From: Variovorax beijingensis
GTDB taxonomy: Bacteria > Pseudomonadota > Gammaproteobacteria > Burkholderiales > Burkholderiaceae_C
Length of the DNA: 64,000 nt
Direction: 5' to 3'
Assembly: GCF_003951285.1 (NCBI RefSeq)
Contig: NZ_RXFQ01000004.1
Coordinates: 310,001-374,000 of the forward strand
The notes under the pieces are model-generated. The model did not search any database and had not been told where the DNA came from. It saw nothing but the letters and a program-made list of their open reading frames with translations. Positions 9,043 through 16,677 of the stretch are shown here, piece by piece. The first letter of the stretch is position 1. Each line of letters begins with the position of its first letter. The position numbers and the translations under genes are program-made.

Positions 9043-9627
9043 ATGACGTTCTTGGAATCATGGGGGAAAGAAGTCGTCGCGCTGCTGGTTCCGGTAGTGA
9101 CTTGGATCCTGAACGTAGGAATCAAGTCCAAAGCAAAACTCCTCTGGGCCAAGCCACATAGCTTTACCTTTCTCATCGCCGAACCCCAAATTGTTGATGG
9201 GCAGAAGGTCGCCGATCTGCAAAATGTGTACACGGCGTCATACCGCTTGGTGAACACCGGAAGAGAAGCTGCGACCAACGTTCAGGTGGTTTTCAACTGG
9301 AAACCGCGCTACGTAAATGTATGGCCCATCCGCAAGTACGAAGAGTCTGTCGATCCGGATGGCCGATGCACGTTCACGTTTTCTTCTTTCGCGCCGAAAG
9401 AAGAAGGCGGGTTTGAGGTGATGTCGATCAACGCCGCTCTGCCCGAAATAGTTTCAGTTAGAAGCGACCAGTGCGTCGCGCAGGTGGTTGGCATGCGCTG
9501 GACGAGATGGGTTCCGCAATGGCGCATCACCTTTGTGCAGTTCCTGTGCTTTTTAGGATTAGCGACACTGGTCTACGGATTCATTGTCTTAGTCCAACTC
9601 CTAGTGCTCAGGACCGTGCCAATCTGA
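9043..9627 (+). CDS. Hypothetical membrane-anchored protein, prophage moron
   Basis: I do not recognise this 194-residue protein. It has a hydrophobic N-terminal segment (VVALLVPVVTWILNVGI), a central soluble region with beta-rich sequence (YRLVNTGREAATNVQVVFNW, an Ig/CARDB-like pattern) and a C-terminal membrane helix (FLCFLGLATLVYGFIVLVQLLVL). GGGGAG lies at good spacing before the ATG. Base composition is clearly less GC-rich than the phage genes. It is the first gene inside attL, a usual place for lysogenic-conversion cargo. Confidence 0.75.
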   Translation: MTFLESWGKEVVALLVPVVTWILNVGIKSKAKLLWAKPHSFTFLIAEPQIVDGQKVADLQNVYTASYRLVNTGREAATNVQVVFNWKPRYVNVWPIRKYEESVDPDGRCTFTFSSFAPKEEGGFEVMSINAALPEIVSVRSDQCVAQVVGMRWTRWVPQWRITFVQFLCFLGLATLVYGFIVLVQLLVLRTVPI

Positions 9628-9740
9628 AATCACGCAACTTGCGCGCTACGCCAGCAGATCGAACGGACGCCGACGCCGGGCATCCTCTTTTTCTTCGAGA
9701 CGGCATCGCCTGATCGGTAGCGGGCACCGCCCCTCGTGTC

Positions 9741-10454
9741 TCAAACAAGGTCGGCTTCTGCGCCGGCCGCCGGCACAGGCCCGGCATCGAACAGTTCGAC
9801 CGATGGCACCTTTAGCATCTCTTTCGCTTCCTCGACTGTGCAGGTCAGCCAGCGGTCGAAGTCGTGCGATTCGATCGGGATCAAGCTGCGCTTGTCCTGC
9901 TGATCAGGTGGCAGTTTTGGATCGGGCTTATGCATGCGCCCCATCAGCGAGTGACCGTCGGCGTTCAGCGTCAGCATCGTGTAGTTGTCCCACACCTCAC
10001 CCGTCTCCTTGTCGGTCCAGGTGTTCCACAGGCCGGCCAGGCCCCATGGCGCACCGTCGGCGCGCCGGAAGCGCCACCAGACGTTCTTACCCGTCTCCCA
10101 GTTCGGCTCGTCGAAGCTGGCGGCTGGGATGATGCAGCGCTTGCCGCGGGCCCAGGCGTCTTTGTAGGTCGGAGATTTCTCCATGCCTTCGGTGCGAGCG
10201 TTCACGGTGCTCAGGCGCGTGCCGCGCGCGGTCGTCGGCACGTGCGTCTTCGACCACGGCGGGATCATCCCCCACTGCCCGACCACGAGCTCGCGCGCGT
10301 ACTCCACCTCGTCGGCCCGCCGGATGAAGCTGGCCAGCGACAGCGGGAACACCGTCAGCAGATTCTCCCAATCTTTGCGCTGGTTGGACCTTCGGTCGAT
10401 TCGCCAGAAGGCCTCGATCTCGCGCTGCTCCGGGCTGATGTAGCGAGTACACAT
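9741..10454 (-). CDS. SRAP family protein (YedK/HMCES-like abasic-site protector)
   Basis: SOS-response-associated peptidase family protein, 237 residues. Family members crosslink to abasic sites in single-stranded DNA through Cys2 and shield them. Visible active residues: Cys2 (MCTRY), the Asn-Ala-Arg motif (STVNARTEG), the Glu after PAASF (ASFDEP, for the usual GFYEW), and a His before the LMGRMHKP segment. This is the phage-type variant in the last motif. It is the second gene of a pair with the 60-residue ORF upstream; a LexA box precedes the pair. Confidence 0.9.
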   Translation of the reverse strand: MCTRYISPEQREIEAFWRIDRRSNQRKDWENLLTVFPLSLASFIRRADEVEYARELVVGQWGMIPPWSKTHVPTTARGTRLSTVNARTEGMEKSPTYKDAWARGKRCIIPAASFDEPNWETGKNVWWRFRRADGAPWGLAGLWNTWTDKETGEVWDNYTMLTLNADGHSLMGRMHKPDPKLPPDQQDKRSLIPIESHDFDRWLTCTVEEAKEMLKVPSVELFDAGPVPAAGAEADLV

Positions 10455-10485
10455 CAGCTCATTCTTGCGGCGCTATCGCGCGGTG

Positions 10486-10668
10486 TCACTCGGTGATTGG
10501 CCTCAGCCACTCGACTGCCGCCGCCTCGGGAGACAACGTTCGCAGCCGTTCGTCGCGCCACAGATCGCGCGCGACATCCTCCAACTCAAGTGGATCGACG
10601 GTATGCCACTGCTGCTGCAGCCGATGCGCGCAGGCGGCAATCCAAAGGGGTGCGGGCACGTTTTCCAT
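10486..10668 (-). CDS. Small SOS-linked protein, unknown function
   Basis: A 60-residue, largely helical, acidic protein (LWIAACAHRLQQQW; LEDVARDLWRDERL; SPEAAAVEWLRPI). It lies 31 bases upstream of the SRAP gene on the same strand and directly downstream of a perfect LexA operator, so it is probably the first gene of an SOS-inducible pair. I do not recognise the family. Confidence 0.7.
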   Translation of the reverse strand: MENVPAPLWIAACAHRLQQQWHTVDPLELEDVARDLWRDERLRTLSPEAAAVEWLRPITE

Positions 10669-10689
10669 GGCCTCATTGTGACCCAGATA

Positions 10690-10705
10690 CTGTATATTTG
10701 TACAG
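10690..10705. promoter_or_regulatory. LexA operator (SOS box)
   Basis: CTGTATATTTGTACAG matches the proteobacterial LexA consensus CTG-N10-CAG exactly, with the AT-rich centre typical of real boxes. It lies between divergent starts at 10668 (minus, small ORF + SRAP) and 10728 (plus), so it could control both directions. Confidence 0.88.
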
Positions 10706-10727
10706 TACAAAGGTACTAAAGCCCGTG

Positions 10728-10961
10728 ATGCCCGAGCCTCCCATTGAAGAAGAACTCGCCGAAATGGCGCGCCGGGCCGGCGAACTCGCCGAAGGCGAGC
10801 CGCTGCGGCCGACGCTCCTCGCGTTCGCCGATCTAGTGTCAGGCAAGTGCGCGCAGATCGGCGACCAATACGGCGACTGGGACCGGAATGCCGGCGACCA
10901 CATCCGCGCTGTGATGCACGGCTTCCCTGCATTGATGCCGAAGCCGCGAGCCAGCGACTGA
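10728..10961 (+). CDS. Hypothetical protein, divergent from SOS pair
   Basis: A 77-residue acidic protein (PIEEELAEMARRAGELAEGE) with a C-terminal half carrying KCAQIGDQYGDWDRNAGDHIRA. The ATG lies 22 bases beyond the LexA box, so it may also be SOS controlled. Not recognised. Confidence 0.6.
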   Translation: MPEPPIEEELAEMARRAGELAEGEPLRPTLLAFADLVSGKCAQIGDQYGDWDRNAGDHIRAVMHGFPALMPKPRASD

Positions 10962-10968
10962 GACCATC

Positions 10969-11316
10969 ATGCGAGTGAAGATGAGACCGCGATACCGCGG
11001 AGGCACCCGGCTCAGCAAGCGGGAATTTGTCGATCAGCCGTGGCTGTGCGGAATGCTGACGCTGCAGACCGTGGAAGGGCGGACTCAACTGGGCCTGTGG
11101 CACGCAAGTCCGGGTGATATGCAGCCGCCTTTGGGCATCCTCTGGCGTCCCGAACTGGTCGCCTGCGCATTCGACACCATCAGTTTTGCCGGGACTGAGC
11201 AAGCCAATGGGCGATGGTGCTATCAGGTCTGGTATTGCGAAGCGTATGGCTTGCCCTCCCCTCTCTCCCTCGAACTGCTGCAAGCGGCCTCGACAATGAA
11301 CCATGAACCAAACTGA
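10969..11316 (+). CDS. Hypothetical protein
   Basis: A 115-residue soluble protein with no family I recognise; notable aromatic stretches are NGRWCYQVWYCEAYG and QPWLCGMLTLQ. The C terminus overlaps the next start by 14 bases, so the two are likely one transcription unit. Confidence 0.55.
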   Translation: MRVKMRPRYRGGTRLSKREFVDQPWLCGMLTLQTVEGRTQLGLWHASPGDMQPPLGILWRPELVACAFDTISFAGTEQANGRWCYQVWYCEAYGLPSPLSLELLQAASTMNHEPN

Positions 11317-11533
11317 ATTTTTTACCGGGCCCGCCACCATCCTTCGCATGCCGTCATGGCTGGGCAGTCACGAAGACCGGGAATTGCCGCTGGCGCCCGG
11401 CGACTACAAGGTCACGCCAGGGGAACGCTGGACGGTGACCTCGCTCAAGGACGGTTCCACGGTCTACAGCGGCATCGGGCCGGTCGAAGTCTTGCGCGAC
11501 GCGCGCGTGACCGGAAAGCACTGCCACGACTGA
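11303..11533 (+). CDS. Hypothetical protein
   Basis: A 76-residue protein with a beta-rich pattern (APGDYKVTPGERWTVTSLKDG). It starts inside the 3' end of the preceding gene, a sign of translational coupling. Not recognised. Confidence 0.5.
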   Translation: MNQTEFFTGPATILRMPSWLGSHEDRELPLAPGDYKVTPGERWTVTSLKDGSTVYSGIGPVEVLRDARVTGKHCHD

Positions 11534-11651
11534 GTTGGGGCGTGGCGCCTGGAAATGCAGTACCTCGCGCGCTCTGAGCCCTATCACTTCTGATAGTGGT
11601 AGCCCTCAGCGCTTCGCGCGAGAGTTGCGGCATGAAGCATCTCGCTTTGCG

Positions 11652-11930
11652 ATGGAGCACGCGATGGAAGTCGATCCCCAAGTGTTCGAGACCTGGAAAA
11701 AGCTTTACTTGCGCTGGAACAAAGCGGACCGATGCGCTCGCAAAGCGCGCAGTGAGACGACGGTTGCCCTGATCAAGTGCCTCTTTGGCGCGGGCATTCC
11801 TCCAACCGTCACGCGGTTGGACAGACTTCGCAAATTGGAATACACGGCCGACCGGCTGCGCAGCGAAATGGACGCGAAGATCCTCGGCTTGCTTCCCTTT
11901 GAGCCATGGCAGAGCACCGATCTTTCGTAG
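11652..11930 (+). CDS. Hypothetical helical protein
   Basis: A 92-residue, mostly helical, basic protein (ETWKKLYLRWNKADRCARKARSE). The frame is open from 11535, but the upstream part looks non-coding; ATG at 11652 or 11664 is preferred. A terminator-like hairpin follows. Confidence 0.5.
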   Translation: MEHAMEVDPQVFETWKKLYLRWNKADRCARKARSETTVALIKCLFGAGIPPTVTRLDRLRKLEYTADRLRSEMDAKILGLLPFEPWQSTDLS

Positions 11931-11960
11931 AAGGCTGATCTTCCGACTCCGTTCATTCCG

Positions 11961-11980
11961 GCCTCCGGGAGGCTCTTTGT
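11961..11980 (+). terminator. Short intrinsic terminator
   Basis: GCCTCC-g-GGAGGC stem followed by TCTTTG, 30 bases after the stop of the 11652 gene. The stem is short and the T-run weak. 11981-12139 shows no gene. Confidence 0.5.
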
Positions 11981-12139
11981 CGTGGGCAGCAGCAGTGAGG
12001 GCATTTGTCTCCCTGGAAAAGGTGCGTACCGCTCATGCGCGCGTGCGGCGCAATTTCTACAGTGACTTCACGGCGAAACGCCTTGCTCCAAGACTGACAA
12101 ACAAGCGGCGCCGGTTGTCCACCTCACTGGAGAACGCAC

Positions 12140-12214
12140 ATGGCCAAACAGTTCGCTCAGCTCTTGGTGTCTTCGTATTTGCTGGTGTTCCTCGCTTTGT
12201 GGTTCATCATCTGA
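12140..12214 (+). CDS. Possible 24-residue single-span membrane peptide
   Basis: ATG with GGAGAA just upstream opens a 24-codon frame encoding MAKQFAQLLVSSYLLVFLAL plus four further hydrophobic residues. It is almost entirely one membrane helix and converges on the spanin genes. It could be a small toxin-like or regulatory peptide, or chance. Confidence 0.4.
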   Translation: MAKQFAQLLVSSYLLVFLALWFII

Positions 12215-12258
12215 ATGTGAAGCGGGCGGCCCAACCCTTGGCATCGTGCAGCCTAAAG

Positions 12259-12804
12259 TCAGGGCGCGGACAGCTTGCGGTCGTTGCTGATCGTGGAGAG
12301 TAGGAGCTCTACTTCTGCGTCTCGCTGCTCAACGATGAATCGACCGCTTCGAAGTAGCTCTGCACCTCGCGCAGCCAAGTCTCCGAGGACCGTGGATCGA
12401 TCCGCGATACGCTGGCAGGCAGCGGGGTCACTTGCGGCTTGGCCCCGATCACGGGCGGCGAAAGCTGCGAACTGCTGGCGCATCCGCTCAGCATCACCAG
12501 CAGCAGCGCGTCGGCGACCGTCGAGCACGGCCAGTTTCTTTTCGTAGGCATCGACGTTTTCCTTTTGGGCTTTGGCATGGGCGGCCTGCATCGCGAGCAC
12601 GCGCTGCAGGTCTTCGAGCGCGGCCAGCGCGCGGCGGGTGTTCTCGGCCTGACGGTCAAGCTTTTCATCGGAGACGGCCTTCTGTGCCTTGGACACATCG
12701 GCCCTCGCCTTGAGTACCTGCGTGCGCTCGACGCCTGCCACAGCAAGCGCCAACGCCAGCAGCAGCGCCCACAGCCACGACGGCACGATGTCGAGGAACT
12801 TCAT
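12259..12804 (-). CDS. Rz-like i-spanin (DUF2514 type)
   Basis: Inner-membrane spanin subunit, 181 residues, that helps disrupt the outer membrane at lysis. One N-terminal membrane segment (LWALLLALALAVAG) is followed by a long coiled coil (AQKAVSDEKLDRQAENTRRA; LQRVLAMQAAHAKAQ). The start overlaps the endolysin stop by four bases. A separate out-of-frame lipoprotein gene (Rz1) is embedded within it. Confidence 0.85.
   Translation of the reverse strand: MKFLDIVPSWLWALLLALALAVAGVERTQVLKARADVSKAQKAVSDEKLDRQAENTRRALAALEDLQRVLAMQAAHAKAQKENVDAYEKKLAVLDGRRRAAAGDAERMRQQFAAFAARDRGQAASDPAACQRIADRSTVLGDLAARGAELLRSGRFIVEQRDAEVELLLSTISNDRKLSAP
12309..12551 (-). CDS. Rz1-like o-spanin lipoprotein, nested in Rz gene
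   Basis: An 80-codon frame lying wholly inside the i-spanin gene in another reading frame. It encodes a signal sequence with a lipobox (ALLLVMLSGC, lipidated Cys24) and a short Pro-containing mature part (SPPVIGAKPQVTPLPAS), the hallmarks of an Rz1 outer-membrane spanin. It ends before the i-spanin stop. The nested arrangement is as in lambda Rz/Rz1. Confidence 0.8.
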   Translation of the reverse strand: MPTKRNWPCSTVADALLLVMLSGCASSSQLSPPVIGAKPQVTPLPASVSRIDPRSSETWLREVQSYFEAVDSSLSSETQK

Positions 12805-13385
12805 TGGCTCAGCACCTTGTACGCGCGCGCCGTGATCGTCTTGCGCTCCGCGAGCTTCAGGCGCGCGGGTCCATTCACGCGCCCGGTCACGTCGTAGACA
12901 TCGCCACGCTCGGCCGCCGGCATGCAGTCCTTGAACACCGCGAAGAACCAGCACGCCGAGTGCGCCGCGTATTGCGGCTGCAGCAGCAGCTCGGGATGGC
13001 GGCGGAAGTCCACGCCGAGCGCATGGCCCGCGGCGACGTAGGCGTCTTCCCAAGTGAGCTGAATGAGGCCGCGGCCGTGGAAGCCTTTGTAGCGAAGCAT
13101 GCTCAGCCCTCGGGGGTTGCGCACGTACTCTTCGGCCCGATAGCCACCCTTGACGAACAGGCTTGGGAAGATCTCGCGCAGCCGCGCCGGCGTCGTGTAG
13201 TTGAGGTTTTCCTCGACCTTCTGCAGCGCGTCGGATTCGATGGCGAGCTGCCCGAGGAAGACCGCCATCGCGTTGACGGAGTGAATGCCGAAGCGGTTCA
13301 TGCCGTCCGCCAGGTGCAGGGTGTAGCGCTCGGCGTCGGCGCGTGCGGCACCGGTGCAGTCGATAAGGGTCTGGGTGTCGATCAT
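12801..13385 (-). CDS. GH19 chitinase-like endolysin
   Basis: Phage lysozyme of the glycoside hydrolase 19 fold, 194 residues, predicted to cut the glycan strands of peptidoglycan. The probable catalytic Glu lies in the AIESDALQKVEENLNYT segment (E50, second acid E58), followed by RYKGFHGRGLIQLTWEDAY and the CWFFAVFKDCMPAAERGD region. There is no signal peptide, so release depends on a holin. It is flanked by a candidate holin and the spanins. Confidence 0.9.
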   Translation of the reverse strand: MIDTQTLIDCTGAARADAERYTLHLADGMNRFGIHSVNAMAVFLGQLAIESDALQKVEENLNYTTPARLREIFPSLFVKGGYRAEEYVRNPRGLSMLRYKGFHGRGLIQLTWEDAYVAAGHALGVDFRRHPELLLQPQYAAHSACWFFAVFKDCMPAAERGDVYDVTGRVNGPARLKLAERKTITARAYKVLSQ

Positions 13386-13774
13386 GGTTTCTTGAGTTCC
13401 TTCGCCGCGGTCTTCGCGGCCTGGTTGGCGACCTGTGCGGCGGTCTGCGCAGTGCTTGCGGCTTCACCCGCGGTCTGCGCAGCGCTCGCCGCGGTGTCGG
13501 CCGCGCGGTTGACGCGGCCAGTGAGAGAAGAAAGGCGGTCGCCGAAGGCCTCGCGCAGCCGCGCAATCTCGGCGAGGTGGTCTTCGCGCTGGCGCGTCAT
13601 CTGCGCTTCAGCGTTGCGGGCGGCCCAGAAATAGCCGGAGCCGAAGCCGCCAAGGAAGAGGCTTCCCACGACACCCACGGTCTCGAAGAACCGGCGCCAC
13701 TGGCGCGGTGGGCGCACGCGCGGCAGAACTTCGAGCGGCGCGCGATCCGAATCGATGTGCGAATCACTGTGCAT
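13382..13774 (-). CDS. Membrane protein with coiled coil, holin-region candidate
   Basis: A 130-residue protein with one hydrophobic segment (VGVVGSLFLGGFGSGYFWAA) and a long Ala/Thr-rich heptad-like tail (ADTAASAAQTAGEAASTAQT). It overlaps the endolysin gene by four bases. It may be a holin or antiholin by position; no family-specific motif is visible. Confidence 0.65.
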   Translation of the reverse strand: MHSDSHIDSDRAPLEVLPRVRPPRQWRRFFETVGVVGSLFLGGFGSGYFWAARNAEAQMTRQREDHLAEIARLREAFGDRLSSLTGRVNRAADTAASAAQTAGEAASTAQTAAQVANQAAKTAAKELKKP

Positions 13775-14132
13775 GCAGTTGCTCCTTCAATTGGCGGACC
13801 TGGTCGCGCAGCGAGGCCAGCTCAGCGGTCTGCGCGGCGAGGGTTTCGTTCATGGCCTTAAGCTGCCCCTTCATTTCCCACAGCTCTTTCAAGGCTTCGT
13901 TGCGCTCGGCCGCGAACTTGTCCGCCCGCTCTTCGGCCTTCAGGCGCGCGGCGCGCTCGCCTTCGAGCAGTTCCTTCCACGTCCCGAGCGCCGCAATCTG
14001 CCCTTCGCTGTCGGCCCGCTCCTTCGCATCGGTGGGCTGCTGCTTGCGCCACACCTGATAGCCGCCGGCGGCCGAAAGAATGAGGAACGCCAACTGCGCA
14101 ATCGGATTGCCGGCGATGTCGCCCATGTCCAT
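13764..14132 (-). CDS. Small membrane protein, holin candidate
   Basis: A 122-residue protein with an N-terminal membrane helix (PIAQLAFLILSAAGGYQVW) and a charged coiled coil (EERADKFAAERNEALKELWE; LASLRDQVRQLKEQLHA). It overlaps the next lysis gene by 11 bases. Together with its neighbour it probably forms the holin function; which of the two is the holin cannot be told. Confidence 0.65.
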   Translation of the reverse strand: MDMGDIAGNPIAQLAFLILSAAGGYQVWRKQQPTDAKERADSEGQIAALGTWKELLEGERAARLKAEERADKFAAERNEALKELWEMKGQLKAMNETLAAQTAELASLRDQVRQLKEQLHAQ

Positions 14133-14154
14133 GAGGTGCCTCTTCTCTTCCGTC

Positions 14155-14388
14155 TTAAATTTCGAACTGCACGAGCGGCATGCCGGCGGGCGCGTCGCCC
14201 TCGATCACGCCGTCGCGGACAAACACCTCGGCGCCGATGGCCCGGTCGCCCACGCCGCGCGCCGTGAGCACGCCGCCGCCAGGCAGCACCAGCCGCGCGA
14301 TATCGCCATCGATGGCCGTCACGGTCGCGATCTGCAGCGGCGTGGCCGGCAGAAGTTCAAGGAAGACGCTGTAGGGATTGCGGCTCAT
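14155..14388 (-). CDS. Small phage tail-end protein, hypothetical
   Basis: A 77-residue beta-rich protein (IATVTAIDGDIARLVLPGGG; DRAIGAEVFVRDGVIEGDAP) that looks like a small OB/SH3-like domain. It sits between the large tail protein and the lysis genes, two bases from the former, so it is probably a virion component. Confidence 0.65.
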   Translation of the reverse strand: MSRNPYSVFLELLPATPLQIATVTAIDGDIARLVLPGGGVLTARGVGDRAIGAEVFVRDGVIEGDAPAGMPLVQFEI

Positions 14389-14390
14389 GC

Positions 14391-16283
14391 TCAGACCTCC
14401 ACATGCGTTTCGACGGTGAGCGTCTGGCGCAACGTCGGCCAGGCCTCATCGAGCGCGATGCTGCGCACAAGGCCCAGGCGCAACGCATCGCCGCCGTCGT
14501 AGCGCACCAGCGAGCCCGGCAGGATCAAGCCCGTTTCCTGCAGCACCGGCATGCGCAGGCTCACATGCGCCTGCCGGCCGGTGTCGCTCAGCACGGCCAG
14601 GCCGCGCTGCATGGCGGCATCGCCGTGCGTCATCAAGGGATGTGTGACCATGGGCGCCGCGTAGTCGCCGGCCGTGCCGCTGCGCGTGAGGTCGCCACGC
14701 ACGCCGTCGCTCGTGGTGCCGTAGACGAAGGCGCGGTTGTAGGCGGGCCGCCGGACCCACTCGATGCCCTCCACCGAGACCACATCGGCGGGCAGCACGT
14801 AGTCAGGGGTGAGCGTGTGCCACATCCACGGCGCGGCCGGATAGCGCGGCAGGATGCGCAGTGTCGGCTCGGTGTTGTGCGGCTGCACGATGGCGCCGGC
14901 CGCCGTGGCGATGTCGAGCACCGCCGCAATCGGCGTGCCCTGGAAGGCCCACGTCCCACCCGGCACAAACCAATCGCCGATGCGGTAGTCGATGGCCCAG
15001 CCGTTGTTCACGCCGTTGATCGTCATGGCGAGCGCCATGAGCTGCGCCGCCGTGCGCCCCGAGGCGGATGCAAAGTTCTGCTCCGACACATAAGGCTGGT
15101 CGAGCAGCGCGGCGCGGCCCTTGCCCCGCACGCGTACATCCGCGCGCGCAAAGCGCCGCTCGCGCGCCGGGTTGTCGGCCACGAGCCGATAAGGCACGCC
15201 GTTGACCATCGCCAGCAATTCGGCCGGATCGCCGTTGCTGTCCTCCTGCACCAGCGGCAGCGCCGAGCCCGGCAGCGTCGCGCTCCATTGCCAGGTCCAC
15301 GAGTCGGCATCGAGTGACATCGAGAAGCCTCTGGCCTCGACGACTTGTCCGCCATTCACGCGCGTGAGCGCAATGCTGTTTTCCACGGAATAGACCTCCA
15401 AGACGGGCACCACGACCGTTTGCCCGGTGCCAGGCGGCGGCGCGTGCCGCTCGCAAAAGAAAATGAGCGTGGTGGCGTGCTTCTGCAGCTCACGAAACTC
15501 GAGCCTGGTCGAGGGCACATAGCAGGGATCGACCTCGGGCGGCACGAGGACCGAACGCCCCGGCCGCGGCGCCATGGCCGCCTGCCAGCGCACCAGCCAT
15601 CCCCGCTCGATGAGCTGCGCCACGCCGAAGCCTTCGCCATGACGATGCGCGAGGTTCGCGGCCTCTTGCCACGGCGAGTGCACGGCGCGCCGCATGCGCT
15701 CGGCTTCCTGATAGCGCACCCCCAGCGCCGCCGGCGCGAGCTGCTGTGTCGCCTGCCACCGCACGCGCGCCGCGTTGCGGGCACGGCCTGCCTCTTGCCA
15801 GCGAAGTCCGGTCGAGGTCGAGACCGATACGGCCGCCTGGTGCCGCACGGCCACCTGGTTGCGCGCACGGCCCGCCTCTTGCCAAACCGACGCCGCCACG
15901 CCCGCCCGCAGCTCGGCACGCTGCCAGCGCGACACCCGACCGACATTCCCGCGTGCGGCGCCCTGGTGCCGCGCCACGGTCCCGGCGCTCGCCGGCGCCG
16001 CCACCTGCCACCCCGACGACACCTTGCCCACGAGCGGGCGCTGCGTAGCGCTGTCGTAACGCACCGCGCCGCTCAACATGAAAGCCGGCAGCGGAATGGC
16101 GCCCGAGGCGGTCGCGCGCGGCGGCAGCGAAACAGAGATGTTCCCTGCGACCATGAACGCCGGCAGCGGAATCGTCCCGCTCGCCACGGCCCCGCCGCTC
16201 GAAGGCGCGTCAGGTTCGCCGAAGATGAGGATGTTCGGCGGGCCGCCGGGCGGCGGCCGACGGAAGATCAGGTCTTCAACCAA
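14391..16283 (-). CDS. Large phage tail tip protein with WQ-type repeats
   Basis: A 630-residue tail protein. The N-terminal part (about 1-90) is Gly/Pro-rich with two copies of an SGTIPLPAFM / SGAIPLPAFM repeat. Residues about 95-240 contain a series of short repeats built on WQ-A / HQ-A pairs (SGWQVA, ARHQGA, SRWQRA, SVWQEA, VRHQAA, LRWQEA, VRWQAT, VRYQEA, SPWQEA, VRWQAA). The C-terminal half (from about 270) is a folded domain with repeated aromatic strands. Probably part of the distal tail or host-contact apparatus. It overlaps the 133-residue gene upstream by eight bases. Confidence 0.75.
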   Translation of the reverse strand: MVEDLIFRRPPPGGPPNILIFGEPDAPSSGGAVASGTIPLPAFMVAGNISVSLPPRATASGAIPLPAFMLSGAVRYDSATQRPLVGKVSSGWQVAAPASAGTVARHQGAARGNVGRVSRWQRAELRAGVAASVWQEAGRARNQVAVRHQAAVSVSTSTGLRWQEAGRARNAARVRWQATQQLAPAALGVRYQEAERMRRAVHSPWQEAANLAHRHGEGFGVAQLIERGWLVRWQAAMAPRPGRSVLVPPEVDPCYVPSTRLEFRELQKHATTLIFFCERHAPPPGTGQTVVVPVLEVYSVENSIALTRVNGGQVVEARGFSMSLDADSWTWQWSATLPGSALPLVQEDSNGDPAELLAMVNGVPYRLVADNPARERRFARADVRVRGKGRAALLDQPYVSEQNFASASGRTAAQLMALAMTINGVNNGWAIDYRIGDWFVPGGTWAFQGTPIAAVLDIATAAGAIVQPHNTEPTLRILPRYPAAPWMWHTLTPDYVLPADVVSVEGIEWVRRPAYNRAFVYGTTSDGVRGDLTRSGTAGDYAAPMVTHPLMTHGDAAMQRGLAVLSDTGRQAHVSLRMPVLQETGLILPGSLVRYDGGDALRLGLVRSIALDEAWPTLRQTLTVETHVEV

Positions 16284-16677
16284 GGACCACGCTCCCCAGG
16301 TAGAAGCGCCCGCCCTGATAGATCTTCCCCTCGGGATCGCTCGCCGGCGGGTCGATGACTTCGATCTTCACCTGACCCGAGCCAGATGGCCCGCTCACGG
16401 TGAAATCCGCGATCCATGTGCCATCCGCCAGCTCGACGCGACCCCAGGACGCGATACCCGTCGCTTCGGCCATGTCGCCCCCGGCGTCGGCCTGCACGAG
16501 CGTGAGCTGCCCCGCCTCGATGGCACCCGCCGGCACGGCCAGGACCGCCGCGGCGAGCCGCGTCGTGATTGCGCCGCCGTCCGACGGCTTCACGCCATCG
16601 CACACGACGAAGCGCGCGGCTTCACCGAGCAGCCCAACGAGGCCTTGCAACATGGCGTTGATGGCAAGAACGTTCAT
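16276..16677 (-). CDS. Phage tail protein, hypothetical
   Basis: A 133-residue protein; the C-terminal half is beta-rich (GTWIADFTVSGPSGSGQVKI; IYQGGRFYLGSVVLG). It is tightly packed between two tail genes with 4- to 8-base overlaps, so it is assigned to the tail by context. Confidence 0.65.
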   Translation of the reverse strand: MNVLAINAMLQGLVGLLGEAARFVVCDGVKPSDGGAITTRLAAAVLAVPAGAIEAGQLTLVQADAGGDMAEATGIASWGRVELADGTWIADFTVSGPSGSGQVKIEVIDPPASDPEGKIYQGGRFYLGSVVLG

